From NCBI GenBank assembly GCA_963779735.1, contig CAVZZJ010000008.1, forward strand, positions 115,521 to 179,520: a DNA stretch of 64,000 bases, in the 5' to 3' direction. The translations under genes were made by a program, and so were the position numbers. The first letter of the stretch is position 1, and each line of letters begins with the position of its first letter. The notes beneath the pieces are model-generated. The model was given only the letters and a program-made list of their open reading frames with translations, was not told where the DNA came from and ran no database searches. Source of the stretch: Bog-473 sp963779735 (GTDB taxonomy: Bacteria > Actinomycetota > Acidimicrobiia > Acidimicrobiales > RAAP-2). Below, one piece after another: positions 25,665 to 33,930 of this stretch.

Positions 25665-26525
25665 ATGACTGAAATCCGAGAGGCGATCTCTCTCTGGCCC
25701 GGAACTCCCCCGGGGTCAGAGGACTGGGACCAAGAAGAACAGGAGTGGAAGCTCCCGCCTCCGATCGACACGACCATGGTGCGCAACGTCGTCTACCCGA
25801 CGATCACCCCCGTCCTCCCCGACAACCCCGTGGCCGCACGCACGGGTGTCGTGATCTGCCCCGGTGGCGGCTACTTCATGCTGGCGACCGCGCACGAGGG
25901 CTTCGATGTCGCTCACTGGTTGGCTGACCGAGGCGTCGCTGCCTTCGTGCTCAAGTACCGCGTGATGGAGACACCAGCGGGCGACGAGGAGATGGCGACG
26001 TTCCTGGCCCGTGGCGTGGCTAGTGACCGGGTCGACACCAGTGGCCCCGAGGCTTTCCTGTCGGAGATCCTCACAAGGATGGAGGCCTTCGCTTCGATCC
26101 CCCTGGCAGACGGAGTGGCTGCGCTCAGGCTCGTGCAAACGCAGGCGCACGACTGGGGTGTGAGGGCCGACCGCGTCGGCGCCGTCGGCTTCTCCGCGGG
26201 CGGACGTCTCGTCCTCGACCTCGCCCTACAGGAGGACGCGACCGAAAGACCTGCCTTCGTCGGGGCCATCTACGCACCGACTCCCGAGCGACCCGTGCCC
26301 GCCGATGCTCCACCGCTATTCCTGGCGGCCGCGGCCGACGATCCCCTGTTCGACGGTTCGATCCGGGCTCACGCCGCGTGGCGGCAGGCGGGTCGTCCGG
26401 TCGAAGCCCATCTGTACGCCAAAGGCGCCCACGGGTTCGGGATGCGCCAACAGGGCCTGCCCGCCGATGGCTGGATCGAGCAATTCCACAGCTGGATGGC
26501 TTCGGAGGGCTTCATCGGCTCATGA
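25665..26525 (+). CDS. Alpha/beta-hydrolase, acetyl-xylan-esterase-like
   Basis: A 286-residue hydrolase of the group annotated as endo-1,4-beta-xylanase or BD-FAE-type esterase. The opening AISLWPGTPPGSE and VVICPGGGYFMLA (oxyanion region) are typical, followed by the nucleophile GFSAGGRL, an Asp in AAAADDPLF and the base HGFGM. No signal peptide is present, so it acts in the cytoplasm. AAGGAGG lies seven bases before the ATG. It is the last plus-strand gene of this run. Confidence 0.8.
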   Translation: MTEIREAISLWPGTPPGSEDWDQEEQEWKLPPPIDTTMVRNVVYPTITPVLPDNPVAARTGVVICPGGGYFMLATAHEGFDVAHWLADRGVAAFVLKYRVMETPAGDEEMATFLARGVASDRVDTSGPEAFLSEILTRMEAFASIPLADGVAALRLVQTQAHDWGVRADRVGAVGFSAGGRLVLDLALQEDATERPAFVGAIYAPTPERPVPADAPPLFLAAAADDPLFDGSIRAHAAWRQAGRPVEAHLYAKGAHGFGMRQQGLPADGWIEQFHSWMASEGFIGS

Positions 26526-26605
26526 GCTCCATCACGATCACCGGAGAAGCCGCCCGAGATGCTCCGCACCATCGTGCTGGGGCAGGAACAGATCCGGTAG
26601 ACCGC

Positions 26606-27370
26606 TCAGGGACAGACCAAGCCACCGTCGACCGGCAACGCAACGCCGGTGATGAACGATGATTCGTCACTGGCGAGGAACAGGGCCGTGTTGGCAATTT
26701 CGCTCGCGAGCCCCCAGCGATTCATGGGTACGTTCTTCGGTGGCGGATACGCCTCGGACGGCGGTTGCTGCCCAACCGTGCCGGTGTCCCGGGCACCCTT
26801 GACGAGACCGGTCCAGAACATCCCTGGGCAGATCGCATTGGCCCTGATGCCGAGCTCGGCGTAGTCCATCGCTGCGGCCTTGGTGAGCTGTATGACGCCG
26901 GCCTTGGCCGCTCCGTAAATCGAATGGCCTTTCCAACCGATGAGCCCGGCGGCCGATGCGGTGTTGACGACTGAACCGCCGCCATTGCGAAGCATGGCGG
27001 CAATGCCGTACTTCATCCCCAAGAAAACTCCCTTGAGGTTGGTGCCCTGGACCATCTCCCAGTTCTGCAGCGTCTGCTCGTGCAGGGGCATTATCGGGCC
27101 ACCGAAGCCGGCGTTGTTGAACAAGACGTCCACCTTGCCGAACTGCTCCTCCGCTGTGGTGATCATCCGCTGAACGTCGGACTCGTCGGCGACATCGACA
27201 TGGACTGAGGCGGCGCCGTCACCGATGATCTTCGCCGTCTCCTCTTCGTCGCCGCTGCGGTCCGCACAGATGACCTTGGCCCCTTCCGCGGCGAACAGGA
27301 CCGCAGACGCTCTGCCCATGCCAGAACCCGCCCCGGTGATGACGGCGACCTTCCCGTCGAGTCTCCCCAC
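26606..27370 (-). CDS. Short-chain dehydrogenase/reductase
   Basis: A 254-residue SDR with TGAGSGMG, acidic ADRSGD after the second strand (favouring NAD), FNNAG, catalytic Ser in NTASAAG and YGAAK. The end FITGVALPVDGG is typical of the 3-oxoacyl-reductase-like group. The GTG start is supported by a GAGGAGGAGG stretch upstream. Site S7 lies 60-73 bases before the start. Confidence 0.82.
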   Translation of the reverse strand: MGRLDGKVAVITGAGSGMGRASAVLFAAEGAKVICADRSGDEEETAKIIGDGAASVHVDVADESDVQRMITTAEEQFGKVDVLFNNAGFGGPIMPLHEQTLQNWEMVQGTNLKGVFLGMKYGIAAMLRNGGGSVVNTASAAGLIGWKGHSIYGAAKAGVIQLTKAAAMDYAELGIRANAICPGMFWTGLVKGARDTGTVGQQPPSEAYPPPKNVPMNRWGLASEIANTALFLASDESSFITGVALPVDGGLVCP

Positions 27371-27429
27371 GAATCCTTGAACCTCCTCCTCGCATCATTG
27401 AGAAACGGCGATGCCCCTCGCGAGATGCT

Positions 27430-27443
27430 TTACGCATGTCTAA
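27430..27443 (-). promoter_or_regulatory. Candidate regulon site S7
   Basis: On the minus strand TTAGACATGCGTAAAGCAT, differing from S3 (TTATACGTCTGTAAAGCAT) at only five positions. It precedes the SDR at 26606-27370. Confidence 0.5.
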
Positions 27444-27469
27444 CACCAGGGGTTGAGCAGATCAAATAG

Positions 27470-28450
27470 CTATCGGCCGGCAAGTCGGGCTACCACCGGT
27501 GCGAAGTCCTCCAGAAGCTCCCCGGGGATGGTCACGTAGTTGACGCCGGTCGTCTCTCGCCGCTTCTCAAGCTGGTCGATGATCAGCGGGACCGGCCCGA
27601 TCAGAACGTTCGGGTGGTCGCGCAGTACTTCTGGGTCTGCGTTGCGCAACCTAGCCGCGCGTTCGGCGAGCGCCTCGTCCACCTCGTCGGTCACCGCCGA
27701 CCAGTACGGGGAGCTCTCGATGTCAAGAGCTCCCAACCGGCTACCCGCCGCTTCCCGGATGAACTCCAGACGGCGCGCGGCCTCCTGCATGGGAGTGAGA
27801 CCGGCCTCGTTGACCGCGGCCCATGACACATGAGCCATGCTGACGATATCGGCCTCCCGGGCCGCCAGGGACAGCACCCGCCTACGATTGCCACCGATCA
27901 TGATCGGGGGGTGTGGGCGCTGCACCGGCGACGGTAGCCCCGAATAACCTGCGACCTTTACGAACTGGCCGTCGCAGTCGATCGGCTCGCCGGACCAGTG
28001 CGACTTGACAAGCCGGACGACCTCTTCGAGCTTGGTCACCCGATCGGACGGTTCGCCGAAGACGAGTCCCATCGCCTCGTACTCGCCTCGGTTGGTGCCC
28101 GCGCCGATGCCGAACTCGAGGCGGCCATCGGACAGCACGTCGAGCGTCGCCGCCTCCTTGACCAGTGCGGCCGGTACGTGGTAGTCGATACAGAACACCC
28201 GACACCCGATGCGTAGTGTGGTCGTCCACGCCGCTGCGGCGGCCATCGCCGCGATGGGAGCGAGCTGCTGTGGCTCAAGCAGCGTGCCGGCCCCGGCCGG
28301 CCCGGGGCCAAGGTAGTGATCGGCCAGGAACAGCGTCGCGTAGCCGAGGCTCTCGACTCGTCGGGCGAGGTCGCGCCACTCGGTGGCCGAATGGGCGGAA
28401 GTGGTCTGCACTGCGAAGCGAAATGGTCTCACGGGCCGCCATTGTTCCAT
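27470..28450 (-). CDS. Luciferase-like (F420-dependent type) oxidoreductase
   Basis: A 326-residue luciferase-like enzyme: RFAVQTTSAHSATEWRDLAR, YATLFLADHYLGPG, RIGCRVFCIDYHVPAALVKE, LDVLSDGRLEFGIGAG and HPPIMIGGNRRRVLSLAA, characteristic of the F420-dependent subgroup. The ATG at 28450 is preferred because the text upstream has no family resemblance. Site S5 ends only six bases before this ATG, so the mRNA may be leaderless. It is downstream of the quinone oxidoreductase gene with 21 bases between stop and start. Confidence 0.8.
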   Translation of the reverse strand: MEQWRPVRPFRFAVQTTSAHSATEWRDLARRVESLGYATLFLADHYLGPGPAGAGTLLEPQQLAPIAAMAAAAAWTTTLRIGCRVFCIDYHVPAALVKEAATLDVLSDGRLEFGIGAGTNRGEYEAMGLVFGEPSDRVTKLEEVVRLVKSHWSGEPIDCDGQFVKVAGYSGLPSPVQRPHPPIMIGGNRRRVLSLAAREADIVSMAHVSWAAVNEAGLTPMQEAARRLEFIREAAGSRLGALDIESSPYWSAVTDEVDEALAERAARLRNADPEVLRDHPNVLIGPVPLIIDQLEKRRETTGVNYVTIPGELLEDFAPVVARLAGR

Positions 28451-28455
28451 ATGTT

Positions 28456-28469
28456 GCACGGTCGTATAG
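28456..28469 (-). promoter_or_regulatory. Candidate regulon site S5
   Basis: On the minus strand CTATACGACCGTGCAACAT, running into the ATG of the luciferase-like gene. TATACG could serve as a -10 for a leaderless mRNA. It shares CTATAC..G.GTGCA with S6. Confidence 0.5.
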
Positions 28470-28470
28470 C

Positions 28471-29439
28471 CTACGAATTGGACGTCAAGACGATCTTGCC
28501 TCGGGCTCGACGAGTGTCGATTGCCCGGAGCGCGCCCTGAGCGTCGTCGAAGGCATACTCCTGGACGGCAGGGTCGGGCAGCGCCCCCGCGCCACGCAAG
28601 CTGAGCAGGTGAGCCCACAGGTCAACGACCGCACCGGGACGCCGCTCGAAGTACTCCAGCGACGCGGCACCCAGGACACCGCAGTTGCCCAGCAGGAGGC
28701 GGTTCACCTTCACCGTGGAGATATCGCCGGCGGCAAACCCCACCACGAGCAGCCTGCCGTCCGGTGCCAGCGACCGGAGGTTGTCCGTCGTCCGCTCTCC
28801 CCCGACGGGATCGAACACGATGTCCACCGCCCGATCCCCCGTCAGATCCCGTACCGCGGCAAGCCATCCCTCGCTGCACACGGCGTCGCTGGCGCCACAG
28901 CGCAGCGCGAACGCCGCCCTCTCTTCGTCGCTCGCCACGGCAATCGTCCGCAGGCCGAGCGACCGGCCCACCGCGACCGCGGCCGTACCGACACCGCCCG
29001 ATGCCCCGTGCACCACGAGGACTTCACCGGCCTGGGCGCGACCCCGCCATGTCAGGGCAAACAGGGCAGTCAGGTAGTTGAGGGCGAGAGCTGCGCCCGC
29101 TTCGAAACTCACGTCCTCGGGCAGTGCCAGTACCCGCTCTACCGGAGCGGAGACGACCTCCTGCCAACACCCGTGTCGCAGGAGGACCGCAACTCGTTGA
29201 CCCACTTCGATACCGGCGTGCCGAGGGGCGGACCGGACAACGCCAGCGGCATCCATACCCGGGGTGTACGGAAGAGGCGGTCTCATCTGGTACTCACCTC
29301 TGGTCTGGAGAAGGTCCGCGAACGACACCCCGGCGGCAACGACGTCGACCAGCACCTGACCGGCGCCGCCCGGTTCCGGCACCTCCATCCATCGGACAGC
29401 GTCGGGACCCTCAAGGCTCACGATCTTGTGCGCGTACAC
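28471..29439 (-). CDS. Zinc-independent quinone oxidoreductase (MDR family)
   Basis: A 322-residue NADPH:quinone-reductase-like medium-chain dehydrogenase. The GroES-like half has VVAAGVSFADLLQTRG and PGMDAAGVV. The Rossmann half has VHGASGGVGTAAVAVGRSLG, the NADPH fingerprint, and FDPVGGE. Zinc-binding cysteines are absent, as is normal for this subgroup. It starts with GTG. It probably reduces an enone or quinone intermediate; the exact substrate cannot be read. Confidence 0.83.
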   Translation of the reverse strand: MYAHKIVSLEGPDAVRWMEVPEPGGAGQVLVDVVAAGVSFADLLQTRGEYQMRPPLPYTPGMDAAGVVRSAPRHAGIEVGQRVAVLLRHGCWQEVVSAPVERVLALPEDVSFEAGAALALNYLTALFALTWRGRAQAGEVLVVHGASGGVGTAAVAVGRSLGLRTIAVASDEERAAFALRCGASDAVCSEGWLAAVRDLTGDRAVDIVFDPVGGERTTDNLRSLAPDGRLLVVGFAAGDISTVKVNRLLLGNCGVLGAASLEYFERRPGAVVDLWAHLLSLRGAGALPDPAVQEYAFDDAQGALRAIDTRRARGKIVLTSNS

Positions 29440-29537
29440 GTTCCGACCTACCGCTCGAACGGCCGCGGAACTGACAGGCTTACCAGGGGATCACCGGCAG
29501 GATCAACAGACCGAGCGCTCGTAGTGGAACCGGACAC

Positions 29538-30119
29538 TCAGCGGCCGCCAGGGACGTCCGTCTCCAGGTCCAGTTCGAGCGAATCACACACCCGTGCGAC
29601 GGTGTCGTAGCAACCGACGGTGAAGATCACGTCCAAGATCTGCCTCGTCTCGAGGTTGGCGGCGAGCCGGCCCCACGTCTCTTCGCCGACTCTGCCCTCA
29701 CCAATGAGCTCGTCGACCGCCCGGAGGAGCGCCTGCTCGAGCGGATCCATGAAGGGGGCGAGTGGCCCAAAGGCGATGCGGGCAATGTCCTCATCGCTAA
29801 GACCGGCTTCATCCTTGTGGACCAGGTGCTGCAGCCAGAGGTAGCGCGACCTGCGCACCGCGGCTATTCGCAGCACGAGCACCTGGCGCTGGCGGAGCGA
29901 CAACGTCGTTCCGTACAAGATGTGGCCGTTGAAGCTGAAGAAGGCCTGTGCGAGATCCGGGTGGTGGGCGAAAGATCCCATCAGATTCGAAGCCCGAGGA
30001 CGATCCGGTCTGCCCCCGGGGGGCGGCACGAAGTGACGAGGCGTGGGAGGTCGCATCGCCTCGAGCGCGACGTTCATCTCGGGGGGCCACTCATCTCGGG
30101 AAATGGGTTGAATGCGCAC
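29538..30119 (-). CDS. Carboxymuconolactone-decarboxylase-family protein
   Basis: A 193-residue all-helical protein of the CMD/AhpD family: LMGSFAHHPDLAQAFFSFNGHILYGTTLSLRQ, RQVLVLRIAAVR, YLWLQHLVHKDEAGLSDEDI and VDELIGEGRVGEETW. The CxxC of AhpD-type peroxidases is not present; in its place stands LWLQH, as in the non-redox members. Such proteins accompany many aromatic and cyclic-compound clusters and their reaction is mostly unknown. Confidence 0.78.
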   Translation of the reverse strand: MRIQPISRDEWPPEMNVALEAMRPPTPRHFVPPPGGRPDRPRASNLMGSFAHHPDLAQAFFSFNGHILYGTTLSLRQRQVLVLRIAAVRRSRYLWLQHLVHKDEAGLSDEDIARIAFGPLAPFMDPLEQALLRAVDELIGEGRVGEETWGRLAANLETRQILDVIFTVGCYDTVARVCDSLELDLETDVPGGR

Positions 30120-30152
30120 GAATCCTTGGACGCTCCCTCTGACGAAGACGGT

Positions 30153-30463
30153 CTACGAAGATGTGTACTCCAGGTGCAGAGCCTCGACACCACGCATGAT
30201 GTAGCTCTGCGTGAAACTGTAGTGCCGTGCCGCTGGCGGACCTTGCTCGATCTCGGAGATCCGTATGTCGTGCAAGCGGTCGAGCACCCGCTCGAGAGTG
30301 ATCCGGGTCTCGGTGCGGACCAGTGGACCCCCGGGGCAGGCGTGCGGGCCGCTACCGAACGCTATGTGGTCTCTCACGTTGGGGCGATCGATCCTCAGCT
30401 CTGACGGGCAGCCGAAGCGGCGTGGGTCCCGATCGGCGGCGGCGGCGAGGAGCATCAGCGTGC
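30153..30463 (-). pseudogene. Cytochrome P450, C-terminal fragment
   Basis: The last ~100 residues of a bacterial P450: LMLLAAAADRDPRRFG, IDRPNVRDHIAFGSGPHACP with the heme cysteine, then LVRTETRITLERVLDRL. The preceding ~300 residues with the I-helix and ExxR are absent. The sequence before the fragment (GCTATACAAGTG) is site S6, so a deletion appears to have joined the promoter region almost directly to the heme-binding end. An ATG at 30455 could start a short non-functional product. Confidence 0.8.
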
Positions 30464-30656
30464 TGTGGTGCTGGTGCTGCACACTTGTATAGCACGGCGA
30501 CCGCTCCGGCGTCAACGGCGGCGCGCCCAGCCCATCACGAGACGAGATGACGCTCGCAGACGAGCTGCAGAGCGGCCACTACGGATGTCGAGTGAGAACC
30601 TTGTGGACCGGCTCCAGCGCCCGTTGGGCGACCCCGACAGGCCGGCGGCCTCAGGT
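30464..30656. other. Spacer at the P450 deletion junction
   Basis: No gene is seen. It carries site S6 at 30479-30492. Frames through it show no family resemblance on either strand. Confidence 0.4.
30479..30492 (-). promoter_or_regulatory. Candidate regulon site S6
   Basis: On the minus strand CTATACAAGTGTGCAGCAC, sharing CTATAC, GTGCA and CA with S5. It now precedes only the P450 fragment. Confidence 0.4.
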
Positions 30657-31955
30657 TCAGGCGCGCGCCAGCGCCAGGGCCTGTTCGGCCCGTTCGCGGT
30701 GGCCGGTCAGCCGCGCGTCGGGGGTGGCCTTGCGCTCGGCTCCCGACATGGTCGACACGTCGTGTCCGCCCGCCGCCCGGCGGAGAGCCCCGACGGTCGC
30801 CCGAGCTTTGGGGATGTGACTGAACGGATCGAAGGAGTACCAACGCAGCGCGTTCTCGTAGCCGATCTTGCGCGCCTCGTCGTCGCTCACGTGCCACTGC
30901 GCGAACTGGGAGTGGAGCTCTTCGGGGGCGGACGGCCACATCCCGTCGGGGTGCGGGTAGTCGGCCTCCCACGCCATGTTGTCGATGCCGATCCGGTCTC
31001 GCAGCTGAAGCCCGACGGGGTCGTCAATAAAACAGGTCAAGAAGTGCTCGCGGAAGACCTCGCTGGGCAAGCGCTTCCCGAAGTCCTGGTGTGTCCACTC
31101 GTGGTGCATGTCGAAGGTCCGGTCCACCCGCTCGAGGAAGTAGGGGATCCACCCGTTGCCACCCTCGGACAGGGCAATGCGGATGTCGGGGAAGGCCTTG
31201 AGCACCCGCGACCACAGCAGGTCCGCCGCCGCGCAGGCGATGTTCATCGGCTGCAGCGTGATCATGACGTCGGGTGGCCCGTCGTCGGTGGGGATCAGGA
31301 GCTTGCCCGAGGAGCCGAGGTGGATCGAAAGGACGGTGCCGGTGTCGCACACCGCCTGCCACAACGGATCCCAGTACTCGTTGTGAAAGCTCGGGTAGCC
31401 CAGGGTGGCCGGGTTCTCGCTGAAGCTGAGCGAGTGGCAGCCCTTCTCGGCGCAGCGGCGCACCTCCTCGGCGCTGAGCTCGGCATCCCACATCACCGGG
31501 AGCGCCATCGGGATGAACCGGCCCGGGTACGCCCCACACCACTCGTCAATGTGCCAGTCGTTGTAGGCCCGGATCAGCGCCAGGGACAGCTCGAGATCGT
31601 CGCTGAGGAACGTCCGGCCGGTGAAGGTGGGGAAGGTGGGGAAGTTCATGGACGCGAGGACACCCCCGGCGTTCATATCCTTGACCCGCTCGTGGACGTC
31701 GTAACAGCCGGGGCGGACCTCGTCCAGCCCCTGCGGGTCCCGGCCGTACTCGGACTTGGGCCGACCGGCGACGGCCGACAGCACCGAGGTCTGCAGCACG
31801 AGGTCGCCGAAGACCCAGACGTCGAGGCCATCCTCCCGGTGCACCTGCCGGGGCGCCCGGTCGAGATACTTGGCCGGCAGGTGGGCGGAGAACAGGTCGG
31901 GGGGCTCAATGACGTGGTCGTCCACGCTGACCAGGATGTAGTCGTCCAGTTCCAT
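30657..31955 (-). CDS. Metal-dependent amidohydrolase-2 family protein
   Basis: A 432-residue TIM-barrel hydrolase or decarboxylase of the Amidohydro_2 family (as in aminocarboxymuconate-semialdehyde and dihydroxybenzoate decarboxylases). Motifs: VSVDDHVIEPPDLF at the metal-binding N-terminus (DxHxxE type), MNFPTFPTF, a His in VLSIHLGSSG, EGGNGWIPYFLERVD, and the Asp of MAWEADYPHPDGMW. Length is typical. It may hydrolyse or decarboxylate a cyclic intermediate. It is divergent from the SDR at 32028 across a 72-base spacer. Confidence 0.83.
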   Translation of the reverse strand: MELDDYILVSVDDHVIEPPDLFSAHLPAKYLDRAPRQVHREDGLDVWVFGDLVLQTSVLSAVAGRPKSEYGRDPQGLDEVRPGCYDVHERVKDMNAGGVLASMNFPTFPTFTGRTFLSDDLELSLALIRAYNDWHIDEWCGAYPGRFIPMALPVMWDAELSAEEVRRCAEKGCHSLSFSENPATLGYPSFHNEYWDPLWQAVCDTGTVLSIHLGSSGKLLIPTDDGPPDVMITLQPMNIACAAADLLWSRVLKAFPDIRIALSEGGNGWIPYFLERVDRTFDMHHEWTHQDFGKRLPSEVFREHFLTCFIDDPVGLQLRDRIGIDNMAWEADYPHPDGMWPSAPEELHSQFAQWHVSDDEARKIGYENALRWYSFDPFSHIPKARATVGALRRAAGGHDVSTMSGAERKATPDARLTGHRERAEQALALARA

Positions 31956-32027
31956 GGCGCCCCCTCGGTGTGCACGCTGGCGGATTTATGATCCATACTT
32001 CCACAGGAGCGAGGGGGAACGGTCACG

Positions 32028-32810
32028 ATGGACGAGCTCTACGACTTGACCGGCCGCGTGGCGATCGTGACGGGAGGCGGCACGGGCATCGGAGCGGCGA
32101 CGGCGCGGCTCCTGGCGGACCATGGCGCCGACGTGGCCATCGCCGCCCGCACCGTCGAGGACCTGGAGCGCACCTCTGCCGCCGTCCAGGGTGCGACCGG
32201 TCGGCACTGCCTCCCAATTCCGACCGACGTGAAGGTGGAAGAACAGGTCGTCGAGCTGGTGCGGCGCACGGTGGAGGAGCTCGGCCGCATCGACATCCTG
32301 GTCAACAACGCCGGTGGCACCCGCATGGGACCCCTGGCCACCCTCCCCACCAAGGCGTGGGACGCCAGCTTCGACCTGAACGTGCGGTCAGCCTACTTCT
32401 GCACCCGTGAGGCCGGCCGTCACTTCCTCGAGCAGCGCTCGGGCGCCATCGTGAACATCTCGTCGGGCGCCGGGGTCCACGGCGTCAAGGGCGGCGCCCA
32501 CTACTCGTCCTCCAAGGCGGCGCTGCAGATGTTCACCACGGTGACCGCCGCGGAGTGGGGCCGCTACGGGGTCCGGGCCAACTGCATCGCCGTCGGAGCG
32601 ATCGCCTCCGAGCGGGCCGTGGCGGCGTGGCGCGTCGCCGGGATCGACCAGTCGGAGTTCCGCACGGGCACGCCACTGGGCCGGACCGGAACCCCGGCGG
32701 AGGTGGCCAACGCCATACTCTTCTTCGTCTGCGACGCCGCCTCCTACGTCACCGGTCAGACCCTGTCCGTCGACGGGGGGCCGAACCTGGGCGGCATTCC
32801 CGACGCGTGA
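32028..32810 (+). CDS. Short-chain dehydrogenase/reductase
   Basis: A 260-residue SDR, clearly similar to the protein at 24474: TGGGTGIG, LVNNAGG, NISSGAGVHG, YSSSK and GQTLSVDGGP. It starts at an ATG preceded by AGGAGCGAGGGGG. It stands alone on the plus strand between the amidohydrolase and the oppositely oriented ferredoxin-oxidoreductase operon. Confidence 0.83.
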   Translation: MDELYDLTGRVAIVTGGGTGIGAATARLLADHGADVAIAARTVEDLERTSAAVQGATGRHCLPIPTDVKVEEQVVELVRRTVEELGRIDILVNNAGGTRMGPLATLPTKAWDASFDLNVRSAYFCTREAGRHFLEQRSGAIVNISSGAGVHGVKGGAHYSSSKAALQMFTTVTAAEWGRYGVRANCIAVGAIASERAVAAWRVAGIDQSEFRTGTPLGRTGTPAEVANAILFFVCDAASYVTGQTLSVDGGPNLGGIPDA

Positions 32811-32839
32811 ACCGATGAGCGACCCGGGCCGCCCCCCGA

Positions 32840-33190
32840 TCAGCTCCTCTGCTCGCGCTGAAGCTCGACGTCCCGGTGCAGCGCGGCGCCGGGGACGAGT
32901 CCGTCGGGGAGTTCCACCGGCGTGTCGAACTTCCACACCTGGAAGACGAAGTCCGGGCACACCTGGGCGCACGCCCGGCAGGCCGTGCAGCCGGCGCGTA
33001 GTTCCGGGTAGCGGTAGCCGCGCTGGTTGAAGCGGTCGGTGGTCATCGCGAGCACACCGGGCCGGCAGGCGTCGATACACAGGTCACAGCCCTTGCACGC
33101 TTCGACGTCGATCCTGACGGTGCCGCGCGTCGGAACGGTCGGAACGGTCGGAACGGTCGGAACGGTCGGGGCAGGCGGAACGGTGGTCAC
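32840..33190 (-). CDS. 2-oxoacid:ferredoxin oxidoreductase delta-type ferredoxin subunit
   Basis: A 116-residue protein with two 4Fe-4S motifs, CKGCDLCIDACRPG and CTACRACAQVCPD, the dicluster ferredoxin that passes electrons out of the oxidoreductase complex. The N-terminus is a flexible (TVP)n linker encoded by a 9-base tandem repeat. Its GTG overlaps the beta-subunit stop (GTGA). It is the fifth and last gene of a coupled operon. Confidence 0.85.
   Translation of the reverse strand: MTTVPPAPTVPTVPTVPTVPTRGTVRIDVEACKGCDLCIDACRPGVLAMTTDRFNQRGYRYPELRAGCTACRACAQVCPDFVFQVWKFDTPVELPDGLVPGAALHRDVELQREQRS
33131..33166. repeat. 9-base tandem repeat in the ferredoxin gene
   Basis: Four exact copies of CGGAACGGT in a row, with a near copy at 33175-33183. 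Each unit is in frame and encodes Thr-Val-Pro on the minus strand, so copy-number change would lengthen or shorten the linker without a frameshift. Confidence 0.9.
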
Positions 33191-33930
33191 AGCGGGGGTG
33201 CCTTGAGCTCGCCGATGCCGAACTGGGTCATCATGGCCTCCTCGAGATACCCGGGACCCTCCGAGGTGGGCACGAACCAACCGGTGGGGCACATGGTCAA
33301 TACCTCGACAAAGGTGAAACCGGCCCCTGCGAGCTGCAACTCGAGCGCCCGCCGGACCATGCGTTGCGTGCGGGCGATCATCCCGGCGGAGTTGACGGCC
33401 CCGCGCGCCACGTAGGCCGCGCCGTCGACCTGGGCCAGCAGCTGGCCGATGTTCAACGGGTACCCGTGCAACGCAGGATCACGGCCCTCAAGGCTGCTCT
33501 TGGTCCGCTGGCCGACGACGGTGGTGGCGGTCAGGTGGCCACCGGTGTCACCGAACACGCCGTTGTTGAAGAGGAGCGCCGTGAAGCGCTCACCTCGGGC
33601 GGCGGCGTGGAGGATCTCGTGGAGGCCCTCGGTCACCATGTCGCCGTCCCCCTGGAGCGTGATCACCGGGGTGGAGGGCAGCATTCGCTTCACGCCGGTC
33701 GCAGCCGCGGGTGCCCGGCCGTGCAGGCACTGGAGCGAGTCGAGATCGCTCTGCACCATCAGTTGCGTGTAGCAGCCGTGTCCGGCCAGCAGCACGGGCT
33801 TGAGGTCGAGCTCCGCCACGACATCGAGCACGACCCGGAAGGCGACGGAGTGGCCACACCCGGGACACAGCTCGTGCTCGGAGGACTGCAGGAGTTTCGG
33901 CTTGAACTCGACGACGAGTTGAGAACTCAT
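33187..33930 (-). CDS. 2-oxoacid:ferredoxin oxidoreductase beta subunit (TPP-binding)
   Basis: A 247-residue subunit that binds thiamine diphosphate and the proximal iron-sulfur cluster. It has HELCPGCGHS at residues ~19-28, AGHGCYTQL, LQGDGDMVTEGLHE (the GDG...N pyrophosphate motif continuing to FNNGVFGDTGG) and ATTVVGQRT. It belongs with the KorB/VorB group, which converts 2-oxoacids plus CoA to acyl-CoA, CO2 and reduced ferredoxin, or the reverse. It overlaps both neighbours by four bases. Confidence 0.87.
   Translation of the reverse strand: MSSQLVVEFKPKLLQSSEHELCPGCGHSVAFRVVLDVVAELDLKPVLLAGHGCYTQLMVQSDLDSLQCLHGRAPAAATGVKRMLPSTPVITLQGDGDMVTEGLHEILHAAARGERFTALLFNNGVFGDTGGHLTATTVVGQRTKSSLEGRDPALHGYPLNIGQLLAQVDGAAYVARGAVNSAGMIARTQRMVRRALELQLAGAGFTFVEVLTMCPTGWFVPTSEGPGYLEEAMMTQFGIGELKAPPL

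Noticed and set aside
30465..31991. Plus-strand open frame of more than 500 codons
   Set aside because: It is antisense to the amidohydrolase-2 gene, whose frame has clear family motifs; the plus frame is low-complexity V/G/R sequence typical of G+C-rich shadows.
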